Part shown: positions 46,401 to 54,399 of the stretch, piece by piece
Layout: each line of letters begins with the position of its first letter
How positions within the stretch are numbered: the stretch's first letter is position 1
Source: Candidatus Nitrospira kreftii
GTDB lineage: Bacteria > Nitrospirota > Nitrospiria > Nitrospirales > Nitrospiraceae
DNA: 64,000 nt
Assembly (NCBI GenBank): GCA_014058405.1
Contig: CP047423.1
Location: 1,612,001 to 1,676,000, forward strand
Direction of reading: 5' to 3'
The notes under the pieces: model-generated
Databases searched by the model: none
Seen by the model: only the letters and a program-made list of their open reading frames with translations
What the model was told of the DNA's origin: nothing
Program-made: the position numbers and the translations under genes

Positions 46401-47729
46401 GCCACGCGTCTGCATCTGCCGGTCGAGCCGATCCGGTCGGCGATGGTTCGACTTGAAGCCTCCGGCCAAGTTCTCCGTGGCCGGTTTACGCGTTACGCTT
46501 CACGCTTCACGAGTGACGACATGGAATGGTGTCATCGCCGGTTGCTCGCACGCATTCATCGACTCACGATTGGAAGGCTACGCAGAGAGATCGAGCCGGT
46601 CACGGTCGTTGAGTTCATGCGGTTTGTGATGCAATGGCAGCATGTGTTGCCGGGATCACGTCAGCATGGTGAATCCGGGCTCTTACAGGTCATTCAGCAA
46701 TTGGCAGGATTCGAGGCGGCTGCATCCTCGTGGGAACCACAGCTCTTGAGACTGCGTATGGCCAAGTATGAACCGGAACTCTTGGACCGTCTCTGTCTGA
46801 GTGGCGCGGTCAGTTGGGGGCGTCTCTCATCTCACCCGAAGATTTCCCAAGGAGGGGATCAGGATCGGCGCCGCATCATCGCCACGAGCGTTGCCCCTAT
46901 CAATCTTTTTCCACGCGACGACAGTGAGTGGTTGTTGCATGTATTTCGCGATGACTCAGCCGTGAGCGGTGCTGGTTCTCACACTCACTTGAGCGCGGTG
47001 GCTCAGGATGTACGACGTGCGCTGGGAGAGCGTGGCGCCAGCTTCTTTGCCGATCTTGCGAGGGAGACCAACCATCTGCCCGCAGAAGTGGAAGGCGCAC
47101 TGTGGGAGCTTGTCGCAGCAGGGATTGTGACAGCCGATGGATTTGACAATCTCCGTGCGCTCATGGACCCCCATCGACGCCGAGCCGAGGGGCGTGAACG
47201 AGCGCGTCGGCCACGGTACTCAGCCGGTCGGTGGTCATTGCTTCGACAGTCTCACTCAGCTCTCAGCCTTCAGCCCTGCGAACTTACAGAGAAGGTGGCT
47301 CGTCAACTCTTACGTCGCTATGGCATCGTGTTCCGTGATCTCCTCCAGCGGGAATCGTTGGTTCCGTCGTGGCGTGATCTGCTGGTGGTGTACCGCAGGC
47401 TCGAGTTGCAAGGTGAGGTGCGGGGCGGACGATTTGTGACCGGGTTCACCGGCGAACAGTTTTCCCTACCCGAGGCCGTGGAAGCATTGCGAACGATACG
47501 AAAAAACAGTCCATCCTTAGGAACGGAGCACGAGATCAAACTCTCAGCAGCGGACCCTTTGAACCTCGTCGGAGTGATTCTTCCTGGCTCACGTGTGCCG
47601 GCGGTACCGACCAATTTTCTTGTATTCAAAGATGGAGCACTTATTCGTACGGTGATCGGGCGGCAGCATGACGCTGCGCTGTCCATTGACGCACAGACCG
47701 GCCCGGCAACAGCCCGGCTACCTGCTTGA
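43413..47729 (+). CDS. lhr: Lhr-type superfamily 2 DNA helicase
   Basis: This is a large Lhr helicase of about 1,440 residues. Walker A is APTGSGKTLAAFL and the DEAH-type box is VDEIHAL. Downstream motifs are STLVFVNTRRLAERVSHYL and ATGLQRIGRAGH, and the winged-helix and Lhr-specific C-terminal domain end near residue 1430. Lhr acts in DNA repair and has 3'-5' helicase activity. The start is uncertain: ATG 43413 fits the family, while GTG 43377 and ATG 43392 are in frame. Three stretches inside the gene (44079-44152, 46489-46515, 47215-47285) look like in-frame insertions of low-complexity repeat sequence. Confidence 0.93.
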   Translation: MQLSGFHPIISNWFSTSIGQPTDVQVQAWPAIQSGADALIAAPTGSGKTLAAFLSCIDHLFKQALARELDDHTHVLYVSPLKALSNDIQKNLQKPLAEIGQLALQDGLLMPELRVLVRTGDTPMADRQQMLKRPPHILVTTPESLFILLTAEKSRKLLQTVRTVIVDEIHALAPNKRGAHVALSLERLEALTLVKPQRIGLSATQRPIEMVAEFLVGARGASLVKRETSLVKEATNDEIRATNDVRIIDVGHRRELDLAVEVPKDELSAIATNAIWSDVYDRVAELVRQHRSTLVFVNTRRLAERVSHYLEERLKDLGSDVVAAHHGSLSRQIRLSAEERLKSGKTRVVIATASLELGIDVGTVDLVCQIGSPRAIATGLQRIGRAGHWINAIPKGRLFAMTRDELVECAALVRAIRAGVLDQIEIPPAPLDILAQQIVAAAATQTWAEADLFALCRRAYPYRALSRGEFDAVVRMLADGIATQRGRGLAYLYHDRINHRLKGRRGARLAAITSGGAIPDTANYAVVAEPDGTVVGSVDEDFAVESLAGDIMLLGNTSWRIKGVEAGKVRVEDAQGAPPNIPFWRGEAPSRTTELSAEVAELRRAIADKADSSLSAIQWLRQDCGLDQRGAQQAIEYVLIGKAVLGAVPTQTLIVAERFFDESGGMQLVIHAPFGGRINKAWGLALRKRFCVTFDFELQAAATDNGLVISLGEKHSFPLESVFGYLHSKSVREVLVQAVLLAPMFTTRWRWNASRSLALLRFSNGKKVPPQIQRMKSEDLLAAIFPDAIACQENLTGERVAREIPDHPLVKETLRDCLTEAMDIEGLTAVLQRIERGQIRSVAVETPAPSVFSHEILNANPYAFLDDAPLEERRARAVEMRRTLPPDLVGEVGALDLEAIDEVVRESWPIVRDADELHDALLTLVWVPSETVIEWQSFLPELIESDRAMELSAKGWVATEHREGVERVLAGEDDATLTGILQGWMESIGPTTVAELATRLHLPVEPIRSAMVRLEASGQVLRGRFTRYASRFTSDDMEWCHRRLLARIHRLTIGRLRREIEPVTVVEFMRFVMQWQHVLPGSRQHGESGLLQVIQQLAGFEAAASSWEPQLLRLRMAKYEPELLDRLCLSGAVSWGRLSSHPKISQGGDQDRRRIIATSVAPINLFPRDDSEWLLHVFRDDSAVSGAGSHTHLSAVAQDVRRALGERGASFFADLARETNHLPAEVEGALWELVAAGIVTADGFDNLRALMDPHRRRAEGRERARRPRYSAGRWSLLRQSHSALSLQPCELTEKVARQLLRRYGIVFRDLLQRESLVPSWRDLLVVYRRLELQGEVRGGRFVTGFTGEQFSLPEAVEALRTIRKNSPSLGTEHEIKLSAADPLNLVGVILPGSRVPAVPTNFLVFKDGALIRTVIGRQHDAALSIDAQTGPATARLPA
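44079..44152 (+). repeat. repeat-like in-frame insertion in lhr
   Basis: The DNA reads as short tandem and inverted words (CGTAAAGCGTGAAACGTCTC, then CGAACGACG twice within 32 bp). The translated piece (KRETSLVKEATNDEIRATND) is charged and unlike helicase domains on either side. It lies between helicase motifs. Confidence 0.6.
46489..46515 (+). repeat. short repeat-like in-frame insertion in lhr
   Basis: CGCTTCACGCTTCACGAG contains two CGCTTCA units. Its reverse complement shares GCGTGAA with the 44079-44152 stretch. The reading is RYASRFTSDD. Confidence 0.5.
47215..47285 (+). repeat. CTCAGC-rich in-frame insertion in lhr
   Basis: The run CACTCAGCTCTCAGCCTTCAGCC gives the low-complexity protein stretch QSHSALSLQP. 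It has the look of the CTCAGC repeats found in intergenic DNA of some bacteria, here read in frame. Confidence 0.5.
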
Positions 47730-47858
47730 ATTCAGTAGGTCTTGATAGATGGCCTGGTTTGCCTAGAGACGCGCATTTGAGTTGAATAGAGAATGGAGTC
47801 GGGCAACTCGTGCACAATTCATGGCCAGCACTCTAACTGTGTTGGAGAGAGGAAAGAT

Positions 47859-49208
47859 ATGAAACGCTGTCTCATGGCGGCACTGGCTGCGCTTATCATT
47901 TTTAGCGGCATCCTCGGGCCGAATGCTCAGGCTGACGATGCCCCATCTAGTGTGTTGTTCGAGAATGTGCGAGTCTTCAATGGGACGTCCGGTCGGTTGT
48001 CGTCGCCTGTGAACGTGTTGATCGTCGGCAACACCATCCAATCGATTTCCACTCTGCCCATAACTGTTTCATCCGGAACATCACTGACGCGGATTCAGGC
48101 CGGTGGGCGTACCCTCATGCCGGGATTAATCGATGCCCATGTCCATCTCATGTTTTCGAATGTGTCGCAGGCGGTGATTCTGATGGGTGACATCGGGTAC
48201 GTCAATCTTGCTGCGGGGAAAGCTGCACACGAGATGCTGATGCGGGGCTTCACCAGTGTGCGCGATCTGGGCGGCCCGGTGTTCGGGCTCAAGCGAGCGA
48301 TTGATGAGGGGATTGTGGCAGGACCGCGCGTCTGGCCGTCCGGTGCGTTCATTTCACAGACAGGCGGCCATGGTGATTTCCGGTTGCCGACGGACATTCC
48401 GTCTCGCCCTGGCGACTACACCTATGGCGAACGCATCGGCGCGACTGCTATTGCCGATAGCCCTGATGCGGTGCGCCAGCGGGTGCGTGAACAGCTGATG
48501 TTGGGAGCCTCCCAGATCAAGTTAATGGCGGGTGGCGGTGTCTCGTCGAGCTTTGATCCTCTTGATGTCACGCAATACAGCACCGAGGAGTTGCGTTCCG
48601 CGGTGGAGAGTGCGGAAAACTGGGGCACATACGTTACCGTGCATGCCTACACGCCGCGCGCTGTGAAACAGGCGATTGAAGCCGGGGTGAAGTGCATCGA
48701 TCACGGTCAGCTGCTCGATGATGCCACCGCGAGGCTAATGGGGGAGAAAGGCGTCTGGTGGAGTCTGCAACCATTCACCGACGACCACCCGTCGCCATTC
48801 TCAGAAGGATCGCCGAATCGTATTAAGCAGCTCCAGATGTTCAGCGGCACCGATACAGCCTACGCATTGGCCAAGAAATATAAGATCAAAACAGCCTGGG
48901 GTACCGACATCCTCTTCAGTGCTGAAAACGCAGCCGGACAGGGAAAGATGCTCTCGAAGATGGCACAGTGGTATCAGCCGGCTGAAGTGCTCAGGATGGC
49001 GACAGCCGATAATGCCGAGCTACTCGCGCTGTCTGGCTTGCGGAGTCCCTATCCCGGCAAGCTCGGCATCGTTCAGGAAGGGGCGATGGCAGATCTACTG
49101 CTTGTGGACGGAAATCCTTTGGAAGACCTCACATTGATTGACGACCCACAGAGGAATTTTCTGGTGATCATGAAGAATGGAAAACTCTACAAGAATCTGG
49201 CCAACTGA
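47859..49208 (+). CDS. exported metal-dependent amidohydrolase
   Basis: The start at 47859 has GAGAGGAAAG upstream. After a signal peptide (about 1-26, ending NAQA) the protein carries the amidohydrolase superfamily motifs: HxH in DAHVHLMF, His in VHAYTPRA, His in CIDHGQLLDD and the catalytic Asp in WGTDILFS. The C-terminal sheet (GAMADLLLVDGNPLEDL) is typical. Imidazolonepropionase- or prolidase-like exported enzymes are the closest relatives I can think of; the substrate is unknown. Confidence 0.9.
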   Translation: MKRCLMAALAALIIFSGILGPNAQADDAPSSVLFENVRVFNGTSGRLSSPVNVLIVGNTIQSISTLPITVSSGTSLTRIQAGGRTLMPGLIDAHVHLMFSNVSQAVILMGDIGYVNLAAGKAAHEMLMRGFTSVRDLGGPVFGLKRAIDEGIVAGPRVWPSGAFISQTGGHGDFRLPTDIPSRPGDYTYGERIGATAIADSPDAVRQRVREQLMLGASQIKLMAGGGVSSSFDPLDVTQYSTEELRSAVESAENWGTYVTVHAYTPRAVKQAIEAGVKCIDHGQLLDDATARLMGEKGVWWSLQPFTDDHPSPFSEGSPNRIKQLQMFSGTDTAYALAKKYKIKTAWGTDILFSAENAAGQGKMLSKMAQWYQPAEVLRMATADNAELLALSGLRSPYPGKLGIVQEGAMADLLLVDGNPLEDLTLIDDPQRNFLVIMKNGKLYKNLAN

Positions 49209-49400
49209 GAAAGCGGGCTGGACTTTCGGACTTTCAGCAAAGGGAGGGGTGCTGACGCTCGCGCTGAGAGGCGGTCTTGCTTACGCGCTGACCAAAGAGG
49301 AGCGCGGCAGGATGACGTCGGACGACATCATTGCCCGCGGCAAGAACGGTTCCGTTCAGGGAAGAGCGAGGAGAGCAACCACCTCAGTGCCGTTGCTCAA
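49209..49400 (+). pseudogene. possible decayed carbonic anhydrase 5' end
   Basis: Immediately after the amidohydrolase stop, one frame reads KGGVLTLALRGGLAYALTKE and then ERGRMTSDDIIARGKNG. This resembles the signal peptide and first helix of periplasmic beta-carbonic anhydrases, which commonly have LTKEERD..TPDD(V/I)IA..K.GN. After about 49350 the similarity becomes doubtful, and the zinc ligands are missing. The assignment is weak and rests on memory of the family. The rest, to 49525, shows no gene. Confidence 0.3.
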
Positions 49401-49525
49401 TACGCCGATTAATCATCTCGACGAAAACCGATCGTTCGCTTATTCTTGTATCAATTGCCGCCGGCAAGGTCCTGCTTCTGCAGGCTGCACAGGCTCACCT
49501 TCTTGCGCAGATCCTTCAACTCAAG

Positions 49526-49924
49526 TTATCGAATGAAGGTTCTGGAGGTATTCCGAAGCAGCGCCAGTAGCGCTGTAGGATCCGTGTCCGCCGTTCCGGT
49601 ATAGCTCGCTTGCGCAGCGGAGAAAAATGCCGGCTGTCGATCTTCCGGAACGCCCAAGAGTGTGCTCACCGACGCCAGATATTCTCCACGGCCTGCTGCC
49701 AAGTCCTGTTGTAGATTTTCTTGATTAAGGCTGACGAACGCCGTCGTTTTGAAGTCCGGCTTGATCTGGCCGTCTTCGTTCCACCAGGCCGACCCCGAGG
49801 TGGTGCCGGTCACGTTGGACGTCGTATCGGTAATCTGGTTAATCGTGCCCTTGATGGTACAGCCGGTTGCTCCAAGCGCCAGGCTAGCAGAGGCGATCAT
49901 CACACATGGAAAAAAGTTTCGCAT
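49526..49924 (-). CDS. DUF3015-family lipoprotein
   Basis: The 132-residue product has a lipobox ALGATGC (Cys at about 22) and a compact domain with NLQQDLAAGRGEYLASVSTLLG, the family hallmark of DUF3015, and a C-terminal helix. Function is unknown. GGAGGATCTCG lies right before the start. Confidence 0.82.
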   Translation of the reverse strand: MRNFFPCVMIASASLALGATGCTIKGTINQITDTTSNVTGTTSGSAWWNEDGQIKPDFKTTAFVSLNQENLQQDLAAGRGEYLASVSTLLGVPEDRQPAFFSAAQASYTGTADTDPTALLALLRNTSRTFIR

Positions 49925-50055
49925 CGAGATCCTCCTTGTCGTGGAATGTAGCCGGTGCCCTCACTATAGCATAGCGTGCCTTAAGTTCAGCCTTTTCTGT
50001 GCCGATAGAGGAGTGACAAGCGGCTTATTCTACGTCGATCATGCGGGGGCAGTCT

Positions 50056-50973
50056 ATGTCGGTCCAACATCTAGCGGGCATCGATCCGAGCCAGTTCTTC
50101 AACCTCCGTTCAACAGCCGCTATTGGGGCGCATAGACTGGAGACGGGAGTCAGTGCCCTGGCGCTGTCCAACGATTTTTCTGGTCGCCTCAGTGTTACGA
50201 CAGCTGAAGGCGATACTATTCGACTTGCAGCAGATCTTGAGACGGGCTTTCGCGCGGGTGGGTATTATGCGCATGGTAGCTCAGGGGAAGCAACGGTGAG
50301 TCTTGGCGCGGAGTCAGCTCAATATTCTCTTCAGCGAGACTTCGGCATCACAGTCGATGGGGATCTGAACGAACACGAGCTCAGTGATCTCGAAAAACTC
50401 TTACAAAGGATCTCCAATATCTTTCACGGATTTGTTGAGGGGCAGGATCAAGCGGTCTTGGCCCATACCGCTTCACTTGCGGAACGGTTTCGTGGTTTGG
50501 ACACGCTCTCCAGCCTTGATGTGAGTCTAGAGGTTGTACGATCGGTTGCGATTGTGGCGACATCATCGGTTACCCCGGGTGGGGCGCCTGCGACGGCGGC
50601 GGCGATCCCGCAGTTGTCCAACGGTACCACGGCGCCCACCCCGTCATCCGGTTCGTCTCAGGACGGCCCTCTCACTGTACCGGAGAAGGACACGCTACTT
50701 GCGTCGCTCATTCAGCAAGTGTTCGAGGCACTCGAGGAGGCAGAAACCGAGTTGCAGAAATTCCAGAGGTACCTGCCGGATTTCTTTGAGACACTCCATG
50801 GAGATCTTCTGAAAAACCTGCAGCGCACGCCGGATCCCAAGACTACTGAAGCGCAAGACAAGGCTTTGGAACATACTTCAGAACAAGCGCCGTCGCCGAC
50901 AAGTAACGGCGATGTCTTTACTGCCTACAGCTCGGTGGATCTCGCCACATTTTCGTTTTCCATCCAGGGTTAG
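50056..50973 (+). CDS. protein of unknown function with an EF-hand-like loop
   Basis: This product of 305 residues has no signal peptide or membrane segment. The N-terminal half is beta-rich (GGYYAHGSSGEATVSLGAES), followed by DGDLNEHELSDLEKLLQRI, which has the spacing of an incomplete EF-hand loop. Then come helices, a Pro/Ser/Thr-rich linker (about 190-215) and a C-terminal coiled region. An in-frame start at 50041 is possible. I do not recognise a family. Confidence 0.65.
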   Translation: MSVQHLAGIDPSQFFNLRSTAAIGAHRLETGVSALALSNDFSGRLSVTTAEGDTIRLAADLETGFRAGGYYAHGSSGEATVSLGAESAQYSLQRDFGITVDGDLNEHELSDLEKLLQRISNIFHGFVEGQDQAVLAHTASLAERFRGLDTLSSLDVSLEVVRSVAIVATSSVTPGGAPATAAAIPQLSNGTTAPTPSSGSSQDGPLTVPEKDTLLASLIQQVFEALEEAETELQKFQRYLPDFFETLHGDLLKNLQRTPDPKTTEAQDKALEHTSEQAPSPTSNGDVFTAYSSVDLATFSFSIQG

Positions 50974-51002
50974 CTTCGTAGCCATAATTCAAGTGATCTG
51001 AT

Positions 51003-51045
51003 GCGGCAGAGCGAGGCTTGAAACAGGCCTCGCCCTGCCGCTTTC
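51003..51045. terminator. bidirectional-looking hairpin between convergent genes
   Basis: GCGGCAGAGCGAGGC (51003-51017) pairs almost perfectly with GCCTCGCCCTGCCGC (51027-51041), followed by TTTCT. It lies between the stop codons of the two convergent genes and may serve both. Confidence 0.75.
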
Positions 51046-51048
51046 TGC

Positions 51049-52401
51049 TTAGTTCGCCCAGAGCCGCTGGTACCACTTCTTGTCTTCACCCCCTGGGAGT
51101 GAGGCCACGTTCATCGCTTTACGAATCTCGCTGATATTCCAGCCGGTCAAATTGGCCAGCGTCTGCGCTTCACGCTCATATCGTTCGCGCAATTGTTGCC
51201 GGTAGGCGGTAGCAGCAGGACAGTCGTCTGTACCGGTCCAGGCGTGGCGGAGAATGTACCGAGCCTGGAAGTTGTTGCGATCAGCAGTTTCCTGGAACAT
51301 CAGGTCTTCGGGAAAGTGAGCGGCGTCATAGCGGACGTGGAGGCGTGTGAGGAAGACGTTTTGCGCCTGCGGTATGAACCCCTTTCTTTGCTTGATGCCT
51401 GGGCTGTCCTGCCAGAACACCCCTAAGCTGCGCAGCTCCTCAGTTGACAGTGGATTCGCGGCGCAGGGATCGCACCAGTTCATATCCCAGGCGTATTCGA
51501 GGAACACACCACGCTCACTCTCGCGCTTCACTTGCCGGGTGAACAGGTCTCGGTAGAAGTCGCCGAACTTCTCTTTCACGTAGAGCGGAATCTCTTGCGC
51601 TTCCGGCAAGCGGATCGTGCGGTAGTTCGTTGTCTCAACCCGGCCTTGTTTCGTCAGTAGATAGATGAAGAGTTCCTGAGTGTCCTCGGCGTTCACTGTC
51701 CCGAGCCTGATCGGCAGCATGAACTTCGGTGACTCAAAGGCGATCTGTAGAGGGCGGAGGTGAGTGAAGCCAAGCTTCGACTGCTCAGCAAGGTTTACCT
51801 TAGCCACGAAGAACTTCATGTTCTGGATCAGGTAGCTATGCAAGACCATTGATGCACCGTGAGGAAGCTTGTAGCCACTCTCACTGAGCCATGTTTCAAG
51901 CCCGCGACTTTCTTTAGCTGAAAGAATCAGGATGTCATATTCGCCAACCGTATATTGGGCTTCCACTGTCACACCCAACGCTCTGTCGCGCTCTTGTTTT
52001 GCAGGGGCTGAGGCTGGTGCCATATTTTTCAATGAACCCATCCTATCTTCCATGAGCTCATAACGCCGACAAGGATTCTCGTCGAAGTATTCAACCAGCC
52101 GAGGCGCCGAGTAGTCGGCGAGGTGCTTAAGGACGGCTGCGTCACCAACATGAATCTGGTCCTTCTCCAGCACGGTAGGGACCGGCACAACCATCGCGAA
52201 CTCCTTCACGTCGCCCTTGAAATCATTGGCCATGGTGATCACGGTTTTGTTGTCGTGGCGAGCGATGACCACTTCAGACGTTTTATTAAAGAGTTTCGTA
52301 TCGGCTTTCCCAACATAGAACCCACAGAACGCCGAGACGTCATTGCTCCATAGGAGCAGACTGAATAGGAATGTGACAGCTGGCCCGACAGCATATTTCA
52401 T
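51049..52401 (-). CDS. DUF2330 exported protein
   Basis: The ATG at 52401 has AAAGGAGG upstream, so the longer open frame to 52890 is not used. The 450-residue product has a signal peptide (about 1-24, ending VSAFC). The DUF2330 domain is recognised by FCGFYVGKADTKLFNKTSEVVIA near the start and FAMVVPVPTVLEKDQIHVGD. The start overlaps the stop of the RnfD-like gene by 4 bp. The family is periplasmic and of unknown function; coupling to an RnfD-like protein suggests a role in membrane-associated electron transfer or cofactor handling, which is inference. Confidence 0.87.
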   Translation of the reverse strand: MKYAVGPAVTFLFSLLLWSNDVSAFCGFYVGKADTKLFNKTSEVVIARHDNKTVITMANDFKGDVKEFAMVVPVPTVLEKDQIHVGDAAVLKHLADYSAPRLVEYFDENPCRRYELMEDRMGSLKNMAPASAPAKQERDRALGVTVEAQYTVGEYDILILSAKESRGLETWLSESGYKLPHGASMVLHSYLIQNMKFFVAKVNLAEQSKLGFTHLRPLQIAFESPKFMLPIRLGTVNAEDTQELFIYLLTKQGRVETTNYRTIRLPEAQEIPLYVKEKFGDFYRDLFTRQVKRESERGVFLEYAWDMNWCDPCAANPLSTEELRSLGVFWQDSPGIKQRKGFIPQAQNVFLTRLHVRYDAAHFPEDLMFQETADRNNFQARYILRHAWTGTDDCPAATAYRQQLRERYEREAQTLANLTGWNISEIRKAMNVASLPGGEDKKWYQRLWAN

Positions 52402-53285
52402 GAAAACCTCCTTTGTGGTTGAAGCGACAAGGACAAAGGTACGGACACAGAAACGTGACCGGTTGTGGGCTTGATCCAGTGATATCGAGCACCGGGAAAC
52501 ATGCGATCGAGTAAGGGGACGAACGACGAGCACAGGATGAGGCCCCACAATGGTCCATTTGGTTTGAAGAGCCCAAACTGGACATAGAGTGCGGTGAGTG
52601 CGATCAGGAGGGCATAGACGATCCGGCCTGTTCTGGAGTCCGGCGTTGTCTTGGGGTCTGAAATCATGAAGAAAGCGAAGATAAGCAGAGCGCCACTTTC
52701 GATCTGATGGAGCGGAATCGTCAGCGGATCGCCAAGCCACAGCGCTCGAATGAACAGCAGACCGACGTAGAAAGCCAGAAAAGCGAGGGTCACGTCCGCC
52801 CGTGCTGCGCGGGTAACGACCAGACTGCCGAGGCAGGCAATCAAAAAGCCGAACCACGCAACTTGCCCCCATTGCCCCGGCGAGATCCAACCAAGGCCGC
52901 TGGTGAGTATGACAACCAGCGCAAGGTTTGTTGGGTTGAACACATGTTTGTTGTTCCAGCGGATGACAAACTTGCTGCCGATCGCAATGAGCGCTGCGAA
53001 GGCTGCGACAGGAAGATCATTCGTACGAAGGAGCAGGCAAAGGGAGAGCGATGAAATCAGTGCGCTCTTGGGGTCGAAGGAGAGGATGTTGAAATAGCGT
53101 GTGCCGGCGTATTGGGTCAGTTGGGCCACACCGAGCATGACGACGATGTGCCAGATAGAAACGTCGAAGTGGAGGAATAGAAGTCCATAGAGAAGGAGGG
53201 TTGAAAGGCTCGCAATTTGATAGAGACGGGGATCGCGCCAGAAGGTGGATTTGTCAGGTTGGCATGTGTCGTTGTCTTGCCCCAT
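52398..53285 (-). CDS. RnfD/NqrB-family membrane protein
   Basis: The 295-residue product has about nine membrane segments and the NQR2/RnfD layout, with RYFNILSFDPKSALISSLSL and WNNKHVFNPTNLALVVIL. The region that carries the covalently bound FMN in true RnfD/NqrB (SGAT, with flavin on Thr) reads ESGALLIFAFFMISDPKT, so the Thr is replaced by Leu. No other rnf or nqr gene is near. The gene overlaps the DUF2330 gene by 4 bp. Confidence 0.85.
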   Translation of the reverse strand: MGQDNDTCQPDKSTFWRDPRLYQIASLSTLLLYGLLFLHFDVSIWHIVVMLGVAQLTQYAGTRYFNILSFDPKSALISSLSLCLLLRTNDLPVAAFAALIAIGSKFVIRWNNKHVFNPTNLALVVILTSGLGWISPGQWGQVAWFGFLIACLGSLVVTRAARADVTLAFLAFYVGLLFIRALWLGDPLTIPLHQIESGALLIFAFFMISDPKTTPDSRTGRIVYALLIALTALYVQFGLFKPNGPLWGLILCSSFVPLLDRMFPGARYHWIKPTTGHVSVSVPLSLSLQPQRRFS

Positions 53286-53444
53286 GGGTTCCTCCCCTGG
53301 CTCGCTCGGGTTTGCTGACGGCCTTCACAGGGGGATATGGGACGAGGAGGGAAATCCTTTCAGATGGGGCGGTGAACTGAGCCGTGTTGACAAGTCCTTG
53401 AACCATTGCAAGAATAACGTGCAATCAATGGCGAATTTCATTTC

Positions 53445-53837
53445 GTGATGAACCAGGCCGCTGGTCTGGTCAAGTCTATCTTTGTGAGGCCTTTGACAAT
53501 GCCGGCCTGGCTCTTTCCAGCGTTGAAAGCCGTTCTGCCGCATGTGGGGACAATCTTGTCTGCGGCGGCCCCTGTGTTTACCAAAAAGAGTGCCGATGCG
53601 GCTTCTAATCAGACCTCGATGCTGCAAGAGCAGGTCACCGAGCTTCAGGCGGCCGTGGCGAAGAACGACACTCACATCAAGGACTTGGCGATGCAAATGC
53701 GAACCACGCTCGAGGCGCTAGAACAGGGTGCGGCTCTGGCGGAACGTCGGTATCAACGTATCCTGACGATGTGTCTCACATCGGCAGTCGTGGTGGTGGT
53801 ATCTCTGGGGTTGGTCTTGATATTGCTGCTCCGATAA
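53445..53837 (+). CDS. small coiled-coil membrane protein
   Basis: The 130-residue product has a short hydrophobic N-terminus, a coiled coil (about 48-95; LQEQVTELQAAVAKNDTHIKD) and a C-terminal membrane segment (about 105-130). It is tail-anchored in layout. No family is recognised. Confidence 0.65.
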   Translation: MMNQAAGLVKSIFVRPLTMPAWLFPALKAVLPHVGTILSAAAPVFTKKSADAASNQTSMLQEQVTELQAAVAKNDTHIKDLAMQMRTTLEALEQGAALAERRYQRILTMCLTSAVVVVVSLGLVLILLLR

Positions 53838-54399
53838 GCAGTTCAGAGTTGTGTGAATGGGCGTCAGTTGCGAAGACGAGGAGTCATCGCGATGCTGTTG
53901 TGACGTGTGGAGTCTAGCACTGCTTCTTGAAGGTCTGTATACGGCCTTGTCAGGCGAACAAAGCCCTGGTTTCGACACAATCCCAGAGGCAAACGGGGTA
54001 TAAGTTGCACGTTCAAGCTTCACGCAACGGGGTCGTATCTTAAAATCACACATTTGCGAGCCCCTCTCAATCGCCACTCGCTCCACATCATCATCGATAT
54101 AGGCCATGCTGGTCCTTCGCTTAGGAGCGCGATACGGCCATCCAGGTTTAACACATGGTCCTAACTTCAGTCACTTGCGTTGTGTGCGACATTGCTTCAG
54201 CGACGGAGCAATGCAATCGGCGTGAATCCCTGATACTGGTGGATCATAGTTAAATCGAATGAGCAAATATGGTTATGGGGAGAATTTTACGGACCGTTCA
54301 CCTTTCGTCTCTTGCCGAGCGGTATGTATTGGTCTACCATCACGGCAGCTATGAAGATGGGCGATGTGTGTTGACCGTTTGTTGGAATAGAGACCTGTC
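53838..54399. other. intergenic region, one possible short leader ORF
   Basis: No gene of normal size is supported. A 44-codon frame (ATG 54269 to TGA 54403) ends with a 4-bp ATGA overlap with the downstream fusion gene. It has no family resemblance and no clear ribosome-binding site, so I do not list it as a gene. Confidence 0.5.

Noticed and set aside
52402..52890. N-terminal extension of the DUF2330 frame
   Set aside because: It overlaps the RnfD-like gene and lacks a signal peptide at its start. The ATG at 52401 has a good ribosome-binding site and signal peptide.
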